A model generated the notes under the pieces. The model did not search any database. It was given only the letters and a program-made list of their open reading frames with translations, and was not told the origin of the DNA. From Nostoc sp. NMS9 (GTDB lineage Bacteria; Cyanobacteriota; Cyanobacteriia; Cyanobacteriales; Nostocaceae): a stretch of 64,000 bases of DNA. How positions within the stretch are numbered: the stretch's first letter is position 1; every line of letters begins with the position of its first letter. The translations under genes and the position numbers were made by a program. The stretch is from positions 1 through 64,000 of the forward strand of contig NZ_JABXKL010000026.1 in assembly GCF_017114995.1 (NCBI RefSeq). Direction: 5' to 3'. Shown here piece by piece: positions 9,959 to 17,401 of the stretch.

Positions 9959-10156
9959 GTAGGTGTGCAAGGACTTGCATTGGTGTCAACTGAAGGTTAA
10001 AGCCAGTCTAGAAAAAGCTTTTAGCAGATTATCTCGCTCCCTGTCGGAGACTGGGAATGCCTAATGGGAGGCAGCATTTCCAGCAAGAGGCTGGAAACTA
10101 GATTTTAAAGGAATTTCAGCTTAAGTTGACACCAATGCAAGTCCTTCCGCACCTAC
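9959..10156. mobile_element. MITE-like element with long terminal inverted repeats
   Basis: Terminal inverted repeats at 9959-9991 and 10124-10156 match perfectly over 23 bp (core GACTTGCATTGGTGTCAACT) and extend to about 33 bp with mismatches. The interior (about 130 bp) has no ORF but contains a piece of the repeated 'cccagtc-gagactgggaatgc' sequence also present near 14110. No transposase is encoded, so movement would need one supplied elsewhere. Confidence 0.7.
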
Positions 10157-10157
10157 G

Positions 10158-10191
10158 ATTATCTGTACCTCACAAAGTTGCAATCTGCTGT
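10158..10191 (-). repeat. Dispersed repeat shared with 52394-52428
   Basis: Read on the minus strand this begins ACAGCAGATTGCAAC and ends GTGAGGTACAGATAAT. The same two blocks, separated by a few different bases, occur on the plus strand at 52394-52428. It directly abuts the MITE-like element, so it may be part of a larger composite repeat. Confidence 0.65.
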
Positions 10192-10512
10192 AACTTAAGT
10201 TGACTGATACCAATGAAGGACATGAAACACTCCTGACAGGTTAGGACAAGGCAGTTTCATTGCCTAAAAGGTGCTGATTTACAAAGGTTTTAAGCAAAAA
10301 AATCAGGTGAATAAAAAATCTGATTGCACAAGAAAATGGTGATGCCTCCAGCAAGGTTTCGCCAACGCACTGGAATTGACTCTTTGAGATAGTAATTTTT
10401 CGATTACTAACTTCCCCAAATTTATTGCCTATGTTGTTGACAATATCCCTAATAGATTCGGATGAAATAGCCCTGGAGGTTAGGGAGATTAAAAGTGCCT
10501 AAAGTCATCTCG

Positions 10513-10632
10513 AAACACTTTTCAAAAAACCTCTAAATAGTAAATGCCGTAAGTAGCTTGATAATACATAGCAAAACACTTTTCAAACAATTTCTAAATA
10601 CTAGATACTGTAAGTAACTTGATAGTAGAATG
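10513..10632. repeat. Imperfect 61-bp tandem repeat upstream of the leader-peptide genes
   Basis: Two diverged copies, 10513-10573 and 10574-10632, share AAACACTTTTCAAA, then CTAAATA and GTAAGTA-CTTGATA blocks. They lie 150 bp before the first small peptide gene and could include regulatory sites. The rest of 10192-10777 is non-coding as far as I can see. Confidence 0.6.
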
Positions 10633-10777
10633 TTTTTTCGTTTTTAAAATAAAATTTACGTAAAGCTACTATTAATCGAATTCTAATAGTGCTATTGTTT
10701 GTATGCCACTAAAAAACAAGTTGTAGTGGCACGACAACAAACAAGTTGACCTTACTAATTCTTAGGAAAGTAAAATC

Positions 10778-10984
10778 ATGATTATCAACGATCTTTCTCA
10801 TGTAGAAACCGTTCTTGAAAATGAGAATGTTCAAGGTGGAATAGCTTTTGCAGATGCTAAGGTAAAAGCATTCGCTTTTGGTAAAAACATCACTACCACC
10901 AGCATTGTCGTTAGCACTGTTGCTGTCTCCAAGAAATACAGCCTATCTTCTAGTTACGGTGAATCTAGTTCTGCTGCCGGCTAA
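10778..10984 (+). CDS. Double-glycine-leader small secreted peptide, copy 1
   Basis: A 68-residue peptide. The first 21 residues (MIINDLSHVETVLENENVQG plus G) look like a leader ending in Gly-Gly, the site cut by peptidase-containing ABC exporters of bacteriocins and microcin-like peptides. The predicted core is 47 residues, Ser/Thr/Val-rich and without Cys, ending SSYGESSSAAG. A ribosome site (AGGAAAG) lies 8 bases before the ATG. It is identical in protein and DNA to the next gene. No exporter, immunity or modification gene is adjacent, so any transporter must be encoded elsewhere. The class (bacteriocin-like or other signal) is inferred from the leader only. Confidence 0.7.
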   Translation: MIINDLSHVETVLENENVQGGIAFADAKVKAFAFGKNITTTSIVVSTVAVSKKYSLSSSYGESSSAAG

Positions 10985-11071
10985 ATATGCCTTAGTACTA
11001 CAGTGTACTACAGGGCATTTTAGATAGAAAAATTGCAAGTTGACCTTACTAATTCTTAGGAAAGTAAAATC

Positions 11072-11278
11072 ATGATTATCAACGATCTTTCTCATGTAGA
11101 AACCGTTCTTGAAAATGAGAATGTTCAAGGTGGAATAGCTTTTGCAGATGCTAAGGTAAAAGCATTCGCTTTTGGTAAAAACATCACTACCACCAGCATT
11201 GTCGTTAGCACTGTTGCTGTCTCCAAGAAATACAGCCTATCTTCTAGTTACGGTGAATCTAGTTCTGCTGCCGGCTAA
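11072..11278 (+). CDS. Double-glycine-leader small secreted peptide, copy 2
   Basis: Identical to the gene 294 bp upstream at every base. Same 21-residue leader ending Gly-Gly, same 47-residue core, same ribosome site. Having two identical genes would double dosage or allow later divergence. The imperfect hairpin after each copy may trim or terminate the transcript and so set the ratio between copies. Confidence 0.7.
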   Translation: MIINDLSHVETVLENENVQGGIAFADAKVKAFAFGKNITTTSIVVSTVAVSKKYSLSSSYGESSSAAG

Positions 11279-11385
11279 ATATGCCTTAGTACTACAGTGT
11301 ACTACAGGGCATTTTAGATAGAAAAATTGCTGAAAGTTTTTGATAACTTTCAGCAATACATTCGTTTTTCAAAGAGAGCTTTTTT

Positions 11386-11634
11386 ATGGAACGATTAAGA
11401 ATTTCCGATCTCAGTTTTTGTGAAGATGAAGTTTCCGATCTTAGTCAAGTACAAGGGGGAATTGCATTTGCTTACGCACGTAGTTATTCTACTGCTAACA
11501 AGAGCAGTTATAAAGTAGGCAAATCCAGTATTACAGGTACTATTGAAGGTGCTATTGCTGGCGGTATTGCTGGCGCTATTACTGATGGTGATAAGGCCAT
11601 TGCATCTGCCAATACATCGGCAGCAGTTTCCTAA
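11386..11634 (+). CDS. Double-glycine-leader peptide, diverged third member
   Basis: An 82-residue peptide. Its leader (residues 1-25) contains ISDLSFCEDE and ends in SQVQGG, and the following IAFA matches the two upstream peptides. The core differs: it contains the glycine-rich hydrophobic stretch GTIEGAIAGGIAGAITDG (residues about 52-69), with GxxxG-like spacing as in membrane-active two-peptide bacteriocins. It lies 108 bp after the second identical copy on the same strand, so the three form one cassette. A membrane-active role is inferred from composition only. Confidence 0.65.
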   Translation: MERLRISDLSFCEDEVSDLSQVQGGIAFAYARSYSTANKSSYKVGKSSITGTIEGAIAGGIAGAITDGDKAIASANTSAAVS

Positions 11635-11709
11635 AGCTGGCATAACCAAATTCTAGGAAGCTTTTATGGACATAGCCTATAAAAGCTTGTTAGGAATATT
11701 TCTATACCT

Positions 11710-11742
11710 CTGTCTTATACTACATATAGCAGTATAAGACAG
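11710..11742. terminator. Perfect 12-bp stem-loop after the peptide cassette
   Basis: Arms CTGTCTTATACT (11710-11721) and its exact complement (11731-11742) flank a 9-nt loop. It sits 75 bp after the last peptide gene and could end that transcript, although there is no T-run after it. Confidence 0.5.
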
Positions 11743-11942
11743 TAGGTAAAAGCGACACTTCGGCGTTGCTCAATGACTATGCTTGTTTTTGAGTTCAAAG
11801 CTTATGAAAAGTCAGCCCAGATAACAGCAGTAGATAATGCAATTCTGACTGTAAGAATTCATTCAAAATAGCTGTATTTGGCTATAGATGAATGTTAAAA
11901 ATACAGCTAAAAAAAATTTGCATAAATTATTGAATTGATTGT

Positions 11943-12061
11943 GCTGTATTTGCAGCTAACTTTCCTTTTGCTAATGAACTTAACTCAATGGCAAGACTTA
12001 CCAGTGGAGAACAAGCATGGTCTTCTATCTCTTGGTTTTATGACAACTGTAAAAGGGGTAC
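11943..12061 (+). pseudogene. Remnant of an IS200/IS605-type TnpB gene
   Basis: A short frame reads ELNSMARLTSGEQAWSSISW then FYDNCKRG. This resembles the N-terminal part of cyanobacterial TnpB proteins (the LNSMARQxSAExAW...FYxNCK block). There is no start upstream, the frame drifts into unrelated sequence after about 40 codons, and no TnpA is present. I recognise the motif from memory; the match is short. Confidence 0.5.
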
Positions 12062-12224
12062 TTCGGGTTTAAAACCATTCATTTTTATAGCTATTTATTT
12101 GCATTTATTTTATGCTTGTATGTCAGGGTGCAAAATCACAAAACTATTTGCATACCTAATGACTTAAAGTTTCCATAAATGCCATTTCCCCTTAATTTTT
12201 TATTTTTTCAGGGAAGACGCTTTT

Positions 12225-12332
12225 TATAGCGGTTCTCGTTTATGTGAGTTACACCCGTAGTGGCATGGCAAGCCATGCCCCTACACCTTGTGATATAAAG
12301 TTGTGTACCGCATCTGAATGGGAACCGCTATA
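12225..12332. mobile_element. Small inverted-repeat element (TATAGCGGTTC ends)
   Basis: Ends TATAGCGGTTC (12225-12235) and GAACCGCTATA (12322-12332) are perfect inverted repeats. The interior holds a second palindrome around GGCATGGCAAGCCATGCC flanked by GTAG/CTAC, related in layout to palindromes at 51318 and 52431. No coding capacity. The remainder of 11743-12619 shows no convincing gene. Confidence 0.7.
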
Positions 12333-12619
12333 TTATGGTTTCTAGACCGTGCAGAGCGAACATTAGCCAAAAGTAGAAAGAATAGAGTAGGGACAGAGCG
12401 CAGTTCGATATATCCTCTGTCTCAGTTTCCTAACGGTTTTGCTGACCTTACAGAAGTTTGCTACCTTTTGGTATAGAGCAGCGCATAATAGCAACCCCGA
12501 ATAACTATTACCGTTTTGGTCTGGCTTATCAGTCTCTTTTAGCCAGTTCGCTTTTAGGATGGATTAATGTGACTTTGCTTTTGCTATCCATGACCTGAAC
12601 TTCTCTTAGTGCAAACATA

Positions 12620-13477
12620 CTAAACAGACCTTAAATCCTTATTAACCAACAACGCAGCCGAAGAAGTTCTTTTACGCTTGCGTATCGAGACAGCACCAAA
12701 CATAGTGCAACTAAACAGCGAACCTAGAATTGTTGAGGGTTCTGGGACAGTATAGACGCTCACCTGATTACTTTTAGATTCTATTAATAATAAACGAGTT
12801 GACTTATCGAAAGTACGAGAATATTTACCTTTAAAGCTAGTCAAAGCATATTCCTGTGTTCCGCCAAAAAATTTATCAATAGAAGTCTGACTTGAATCAA
12901 GAGTTATGTTACTACTCGGTTCAAATACAAAAGCATCATTGTTACCTATAGTTGATAAATTTCCAGAAATCTTGAAAGAGTCTAAAAGATTACCACTATC
13001 ACTGTCGTATAACTCATATAAGAACTCTCCACGAGCATTTGCACGTTCAGTCAGTGCATCATCAATGGATGTTTTAAGGTTAAATAAGCCACTGAAATCA
13101 AAAGAAAACTCTTTGTCTACTATAAAATCATAACCGATAATCGCAGCGAAGCTTTCCGCCGACCCTGTATAGCCATCACCCTGACCTTGAGCTTGGCTGA
13201 AGGACAAATTAGAGGCAGAGTTGTTTGCATCGATATTAAACTTAGCCTCAGCCTTAGCATCAGCAGTTACTTGACCACCTGTGCTAATTGCTGTGGTCAC
13301 ATTATCAGTCAAAGTCCTAACATCTAAAGGGCTGCTACTAAAGTTGTTGATGTTGAATTTTGACTCAGAATATGCAATGGTAGCAGCTTGGCTCGGTAAG
13401 GTTGCCAATATCGAAGTAGCGATCGCTGGAGTAGCTAGTGTCAAAAAACGCTTTACAACTTTGATGTATTGTTTCAT
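12620..13477 (-). CDS. PEP-CTERM sorting-domain protein
   Basis: A secreted protein with a signal peptide (KRFLTLATPAIATSILATLP, cleaved near SQAA) and a C-terminal PEP-CTERM tripartite tag: VPEPSTILG, a short hydrophobic stretch and the basic run RKRKR. In known systems the tag is cut by a membrane exosortase as the protein goes to the cell surface or matrix. Residues between are beta-rich with no recognised enzyme domain (TDNVTTAIS, FSFDFSGLFNLKTS). I prefer the ATG at 13475-13477 because it puts a basic stretch right before the signal sequence; two ATGs lie up to nine codons upstream. No exosortase gene is in the window. Confidence 0.8.
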   Translation of the reverse strand: MKQYIKVVKRFLTLATPAIATSILATLPSQAATIAYSESKFNINNFSSSPLDVRTLTDNVTTAISTGGQVTADAKAEAKFNIDANNSASNLSFSQAQGQGDGYTGSAESFAAIIGYDFIVDKEFSFDFSGLFNLKTSIDDALTERANARGEFLYELYDSDSGNLLDSFKISGNLSTIGNNDAFVFEPSSNITLDSSQTSIDKFFGGTQEYALTSFKGKYSRTFDKSTRLLLIESKSNQVSVYTVPEPSTILGSLFSCTMFGAVSIRKRKRTSSAALLVNKDLRSV

Positions 13478-13534
13478 ACAATTACTCATTTTTACTTTTA
13501 TCATGCTAGGATTGTAAATTTGTCATGCTTACTG

Positions 13535-13557
13535 ACTCCTTGCTAATGAGCAGGAGT
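13535..13557. promoter_or_regulatory. Hairpin in the 5' flank of the PEP-CTERM gene
   Basis: ACTCCT-T-GCT / AGC-AGGAGT forms a nine-pair stem with one bulged T and an AATG loop, about 60 bp before the chosen start of the minus-strand gene. It could be a 5' UTR structure or a protein site. Confidence 0.35.
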
Positions 13558-14314
13558 AAAATATAGGCAAGCATGATGGACAACTTGGGAAATTCTCAAG
13601 CCGTTTTTGTCTTATGCAGAAGAAATCTTCTCTTCTAAGAACGAATGTTTATTTACCGTTACTGCACCGAAAATTCAGTAATAACCGCATCAGTGATTTA
13701 GTCATAAATCCGGGGCAGTAGATAATTGGTTACATACTTATACTAGCCGTGATCGATTTGTTTCTTGTAAAGTTTGAGTGAAACGGAGAGTTTTTTTATT
13801 GGTATTTACGTAAGGATTTATAGGACTCATATCATATTTTTGAACAAGATTTCAGATAAAACCCTTATAAAACAGGCTTTTCAGTCTCAGTATGTTTTCA
13901 GAAATCAAATCGGAGTCCTATAGGTAGGGAGGAGTTGACATAAGTGATGTTGTTGCCAAAGCATCCTTTGATGAGCAAGGAAGTCATTGTAAAATCAAGC
14001 AACGATCGCCTGTACCAATTGTCGAAGTCAGAATTGTAGCAATCCGGTTTGGTTAAGGTGCACTCTTAAAAAGCTACGGTGTACACACAAGTCCTAAAAA
14101 CCTAGCTTGATAAGACTTTTCTCGTTCCCAGTCCGAAACTGGGAATGCATTCATTGAGTCTATGACTCAATATCTGACTGGAGGCACAAGGTTTTGCGCC
14201 CCTACGTTCCCGGAGCGTCCCGCAGGGATGGGATATTTTTTTACTGGAAGCCCTTTAGGAGTTGGGTTAGGTCTATATTAAATTTCCAGAGAAGTAAAAA
14301 AGGTGATTGAATGC
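13558..14314. other. Intergenic region with decayed repeats
   Basis: No gene is supported. Bases 14111-14240 hold a Nostoc-type repeat (TCGTTCCCAGTC, CTGGGAATGC, then GCGCCCCTACG) that shares its first part with 10030-10060. A 37-codon frame near 13941-14055 has no start or family match. The region separates two minus-strand transcription units. Confidence 0.45.
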
Positions 14315-17300
14315 CTAATTCAAAGGGTTATAGTCTGAGAGTAGATCATCCAAAAGCTTACGTTCGTAAGGATTTAAATCTAAGGCAGATGTTCCGAATT
14401 CCTGTAATTTATGGTAGATAAAATCACGTTCAAATGTTTCGATACGTTCTTCTAAGTCTCCATAGAGTTCCTGAAGGGTAAACTCAGTTGCTAAAGCGAA
14501 GGCAATTTGTTCTCGGTCTTTACCAATTGACCCACCCTTGAATTGATAATCACCTTGAGAATGCTGGGATAGTAGCCCAAGAGCGATCGCTAAGATCACT
14601 TTCTCATAAGCTAGTTTTAATTCCCTACCAGAACCAATTTCTTCTGGGATTAAATCGGGAATGTTTTCGTCTAGCTCGATTTGTTCGCTTTGAGTCCGTT
14701 CGTAGCAGTCTCGATAATACTCAATTTGACTGAGAAAATAAGCCGGAAAGCCCAACGAACGGGTCAAAATACACAATCGTTGCTCATCTTCAGCTACCAA
14801 AGCGGTTAAACTACGACTAAAGCGACTGTAAAACGCAAAAATCTGTTCTTTATCTTTTGCTCCCACCCAGAGGGTAATCTCCCGTTGAGAAGTTGGGTTT
14901 AAGTTAGTGTCAATATCTTGAATTCGCAGCAACAAATTAGCGCTATCATAAAGTTGATTCAAACGCAGAGTAGCTGTATTGGCGGCAATTAAATCTGATT
15001 GCTTTAATACTTCGCCAAGAGACAAGTTACCCAATTGCTCGAACTGCTGGCGAACAAAGGGCATAAGTTGGTTCTGAAATTCTTCAGCAGAAATTTTCCA
15101 CGACTGAGAACGGCTAACCTGTTCCTGAGTAAACTTCTCTGTCGTTAATCTGGAAAGGAAACTTTGATAATAAGCATCAATATCCGCATCAGTTAGAACT
15201 GTCAGCCGAATTTCGGAGAACTTCGTGGTCGCTTGATCGCGTTGAGCAACTAAATTATTGTATATCTCAGAGAAATCGGCCAGAGTTTGACGTAAGGTTT
15301 CAGTTCTTTGTTTAGCTGTTTTAATCAAATAATTCAACGCCTCGACACGGAGATTTTGGGCGTATAAATCGTACTCTAACTTTAATTGTTCATTATAACT
15401 GCGACGCAATTCGACGGCGGTTGCTTTAATAGTGCTTTCTAGGCGTTTAATTTGTTTCTGAACCTTCTGAATGCGATCGCGAATATTAGTGCTGTACTTG
15501 AGCCAAACAATACCTAAGTAAGTCAAAATTGTTACCGCAGTCCAAAGGAGATAAGTAACTAAGTTAGCCCAAAACTTTTGCAATAATAGCCATAGTGTTG
15601 ATTGACTGAAAATTCCGGTCAGAACCAGCAAGGCTAATAAAGCAGCAGTAACCAAGATAGGATAAACGATCAGATACTGTGAGCGAAAACGGTTTTCTTC
15701 TGTTAGCAGTTCATCTAAGTTATCTGTGGCTTTTTCGAGCTGATTTTCAATGGCCGTTAAGTGGTTCTGAGCTACAACGATCGCAGCTTCGGCTTGTTCA
15801 CGAGCGCGAGCGATCGCCATAGAGCGAATTTGTCGAGCTTGTTCGATTTCGGCATTTAAGGCTTGACGATAGTCAGCAACTGCTGTTTCTAGCTGTTTCT
15901 GAGTTGTTTGTAGCTCTTGCAGTTGTTCTTCAGACTTTCTTTCAGCTAAACCATCTTGTAATTGTTGCTGCCGCAATTTTAAGGATAGAACTTGGTTGAG
16001 CAGCTTTTGAGTGGCTTCTCGATCAATTGTTACCTGCAATCTTGAGTCGAGAAATGCTTCAGCCGTTCGCAGTTCTGTAACCAGATTCTGGGATTGATCG
16101 CCAATGGCATCCGTTTGCAGTTCCAAATACAAAAAGGTCAATATGTTTAATAGCCTAACTCCTTCATGTAAGCCTCTAGGTGTAGCATCGACATAGCGAT
16201 TTATGCTGCGATCTAAGAAGCCGGTTAGGTTTCCTTGTAATTGTTTGCAACACTTTTCGAGCGTGCGCTTATAGGAAAGTAGCTCTTTATTTTCAAATTG
16301 CCGATAAGCACGTTGCAATTCCATCCCATATTCCCGCGCCATGCCAGCATGGATGTCAATACGCGGATTAAAATCTTGCCAAACTGGTTTGCCGTTATCT
16401 CGTTCTAACTGCAAAAAAGCATTACTGAAATCTTCGCTGAGGACAAATTCTTTGGCATCTAACAGGCATTTACGGCTTGCTTCGGGAGTGAATTCTGCCT
16501 TGGGTAAAAACTGCTCCATGATAATATCGGCAGCTAAGGCAGCACTCAAACGATTAATAGTTATTTCTCCAGCGAAAAACAATTCTCCATAACCAAATGA
16601 ACTATAAGCGGGTATTTTCCCCCGTACTTTTTGTACGCCAATCAATAAGCCGTTGGTTTCCGGTTCCACGGTGAGAAAACCTGCCAAAGCATCAGCATAG
16701 CTAGGTAAATTATCCCTCAGTCCGCCAATTCGCTCATCCATTAGCCAGCAGTTATCAAAAGGTGGTACTTTTTGAGCACCTTTAATCACAACTCCACTGG
16801 CCATTTTGTAATCTAACTCTTTCAGGAAGGCGTAAGCAGCACCGTAATCAGCAGTTGTGGCTTGGGTAAATAATCCTGGCAGTAGGAATAAAGCTTCTAA
16901 ACTGTAAGGAATATCTGCAAAGTAGTTAGAAAATAGCCAACGAATCAAGCGTACTATGTCAAAAACTAATCCCCTAGCAAATTGATTGCTGGCTGATAGC
17001 ATGAGATATACTCGATGGCTGCTACTGATTTCCACTCCTTGGCGTTTTGCTGTGATCGCTTCTTTTGATTGACTAGGCGTTTTCAATAATTCAATCAGTG
17101 CAGTTTGCAGTTCGCCTGTCGCTTCGCTGAACTGGGTACGAATTTTGGAGACATAAGCTTGTTTACTATGAGTTTGAGCCAGATCAAAACTCGTGTCAGC
17201 AAACTGATCTAACTCGCCACTAAAGCCAAAAGCTTGACCATCCCAAGTTAAAGTATAAGTTTGAATTAAAGAGCTTTCGGCGGCGGGAAATTCTTGTAGT

Positions 17301-17392
17301 TGCCGTTTAATGGCTGCACAAAAAGCGGCACTGTGAGGATCGAGTGCAAGTAAAATAGTTGGTTTTGGCATGGGAACACTCTCAGAGTGCAA
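14315..17392 (-). CDS. Large membrane coiled-coil protein of the tubulin-like/VWA operon
   Basis: A 1025-residue protein with no named family that I recognise. Residues 1-440 are a globular domain starting TILLALDPHSAAFCAAIKRQ and containing SYGSFGYGEL-like features in its middle (SSFGYGELFFAGEITINRL). Residues about 455-565 form a heptad coiled coil. Two membrane helices follow (about 572-595 and 605-632: YPILVTAALLALLVLTGIF, then LVTYLLWTAVTILTYLGIVW). A second coiled coil spans about 640-720, and the C-terminal 300 residues are helical. It starts 9 bp after the tubulin-like gene ends, so the two are almost surely co-transcribed. I infer a membrane anchor or scaffold for the tubulin-like protein. 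Confidence 0.75.
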   Translation of the reverse strand: MHSESVPMPKPTILLALDPHSAAFCAAIKRQLQEFPAAESSLIQTYTLTWDGQAFGFSGELDQFADTSFDLAQTHSKQAYVSKIRTQFSEATGELQTALIELLKTPSQSKEAITAKRQGVEISSSHRVYLMLSASNQFARGLVFDIVRLIRWLFSNYFADIPYSLEALFLLPGLFTQATTADYGAAYAFLKELDYKMASGVVIKGAQKVPPFDNCWLMDERIGGLRDNLPSYADALAGFLTVEPETNGLLIGVQKVRGKIPAYSSFGYGELFFAGEITINRLSAALAADIIMEQFLPKAEFTPEASRKCLLDAKEFVLSEDFSNAFLQLERDNGKPVWQDFNPRIDIHAGMAREYGMELQRAYRQFENKELLSYKRTLEKCCKQLQGNLTGFLDRSINRYVDATPRGLHEGVRLLNILTFLYLELQTDAIGDQSQNLVTELRTAEAFLDSRLQVTIDREATQKLLNQVLSLKLRQQQLQDGLAERKSEEQLQELQTTQKQLETAVADYRQALNAEIEQARQIRSMAIARAREQAEAAIVVAQNHLTAIENQLEKATDNLDELLTEENRFRSQYLIVYPILVTAALLALLVLTGIFSQSTLWLLLQKFWANLVTYLLWTAVTILTYLGIVWLKYSTNIRDRIQKVQKQIKRLESTIKATAVELRRSYNEQLKLEYDLYAQNLRVEALNYLIKTAKQRTETLRQTLADFSEIYNNLVAQRDQATTKFSEIRLTVLTDADIDAYYQSFLSRLTTEKFTQEQVSRSQSWKISAEEFQNQLMPFVRQQFEQLGNLSLGEVLKQSDLIAANTATLRLNQLYDSANLLLRIQDIDTNLNPTSQREITLWVGAKDKEQIFAFYSRFSRSLTALVAEDEQRLCILTRSLGFPAYFLSQIEYYRDCYERTQSEQIELDENIPDLIPEEIGSGRELKLAYEKVILAIALGLLSQHSQGDYQFKGGSIGKDREQIAFALATEFTLQELYGDLEERIETFERDFIYHKLQEFGTSALDLNPYERKLLDDLLSDYNPLN

Positions 17393-17401
17393 ACTATGGG
17401 G

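Larger units (their letters stand above)
10742..11329. repeat. Exact 294-bp tandem duplication carrying a peptide gene
   Basis: Bases 10742-11035 and 11036-11329 are identical, including the ribosome site, the 68-codon gene and the 3' flank with an imperfect hairpin (TGCCTTAGTAC / GTACTACAGGGCA) followed by TTTT. Perfect identity over non-coding bases implies a very recent duplication or ongoing conversion. Confidence 0.95.

Noticed and set aside
9851-9960. Separate repeat near the MITE (GGGACTTGCAAAAAATAAATT)
   Set aside because: It looks like a known type of Nostoc repeat fragment, but I could not find a partner copy in this window.
12336-12480. Second transposase fragment after the TnpB remnant
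   Set aside because: A reading such as FLDRAERTLAKSRKNRVG is only vaguely TnpB-like and too short to support.
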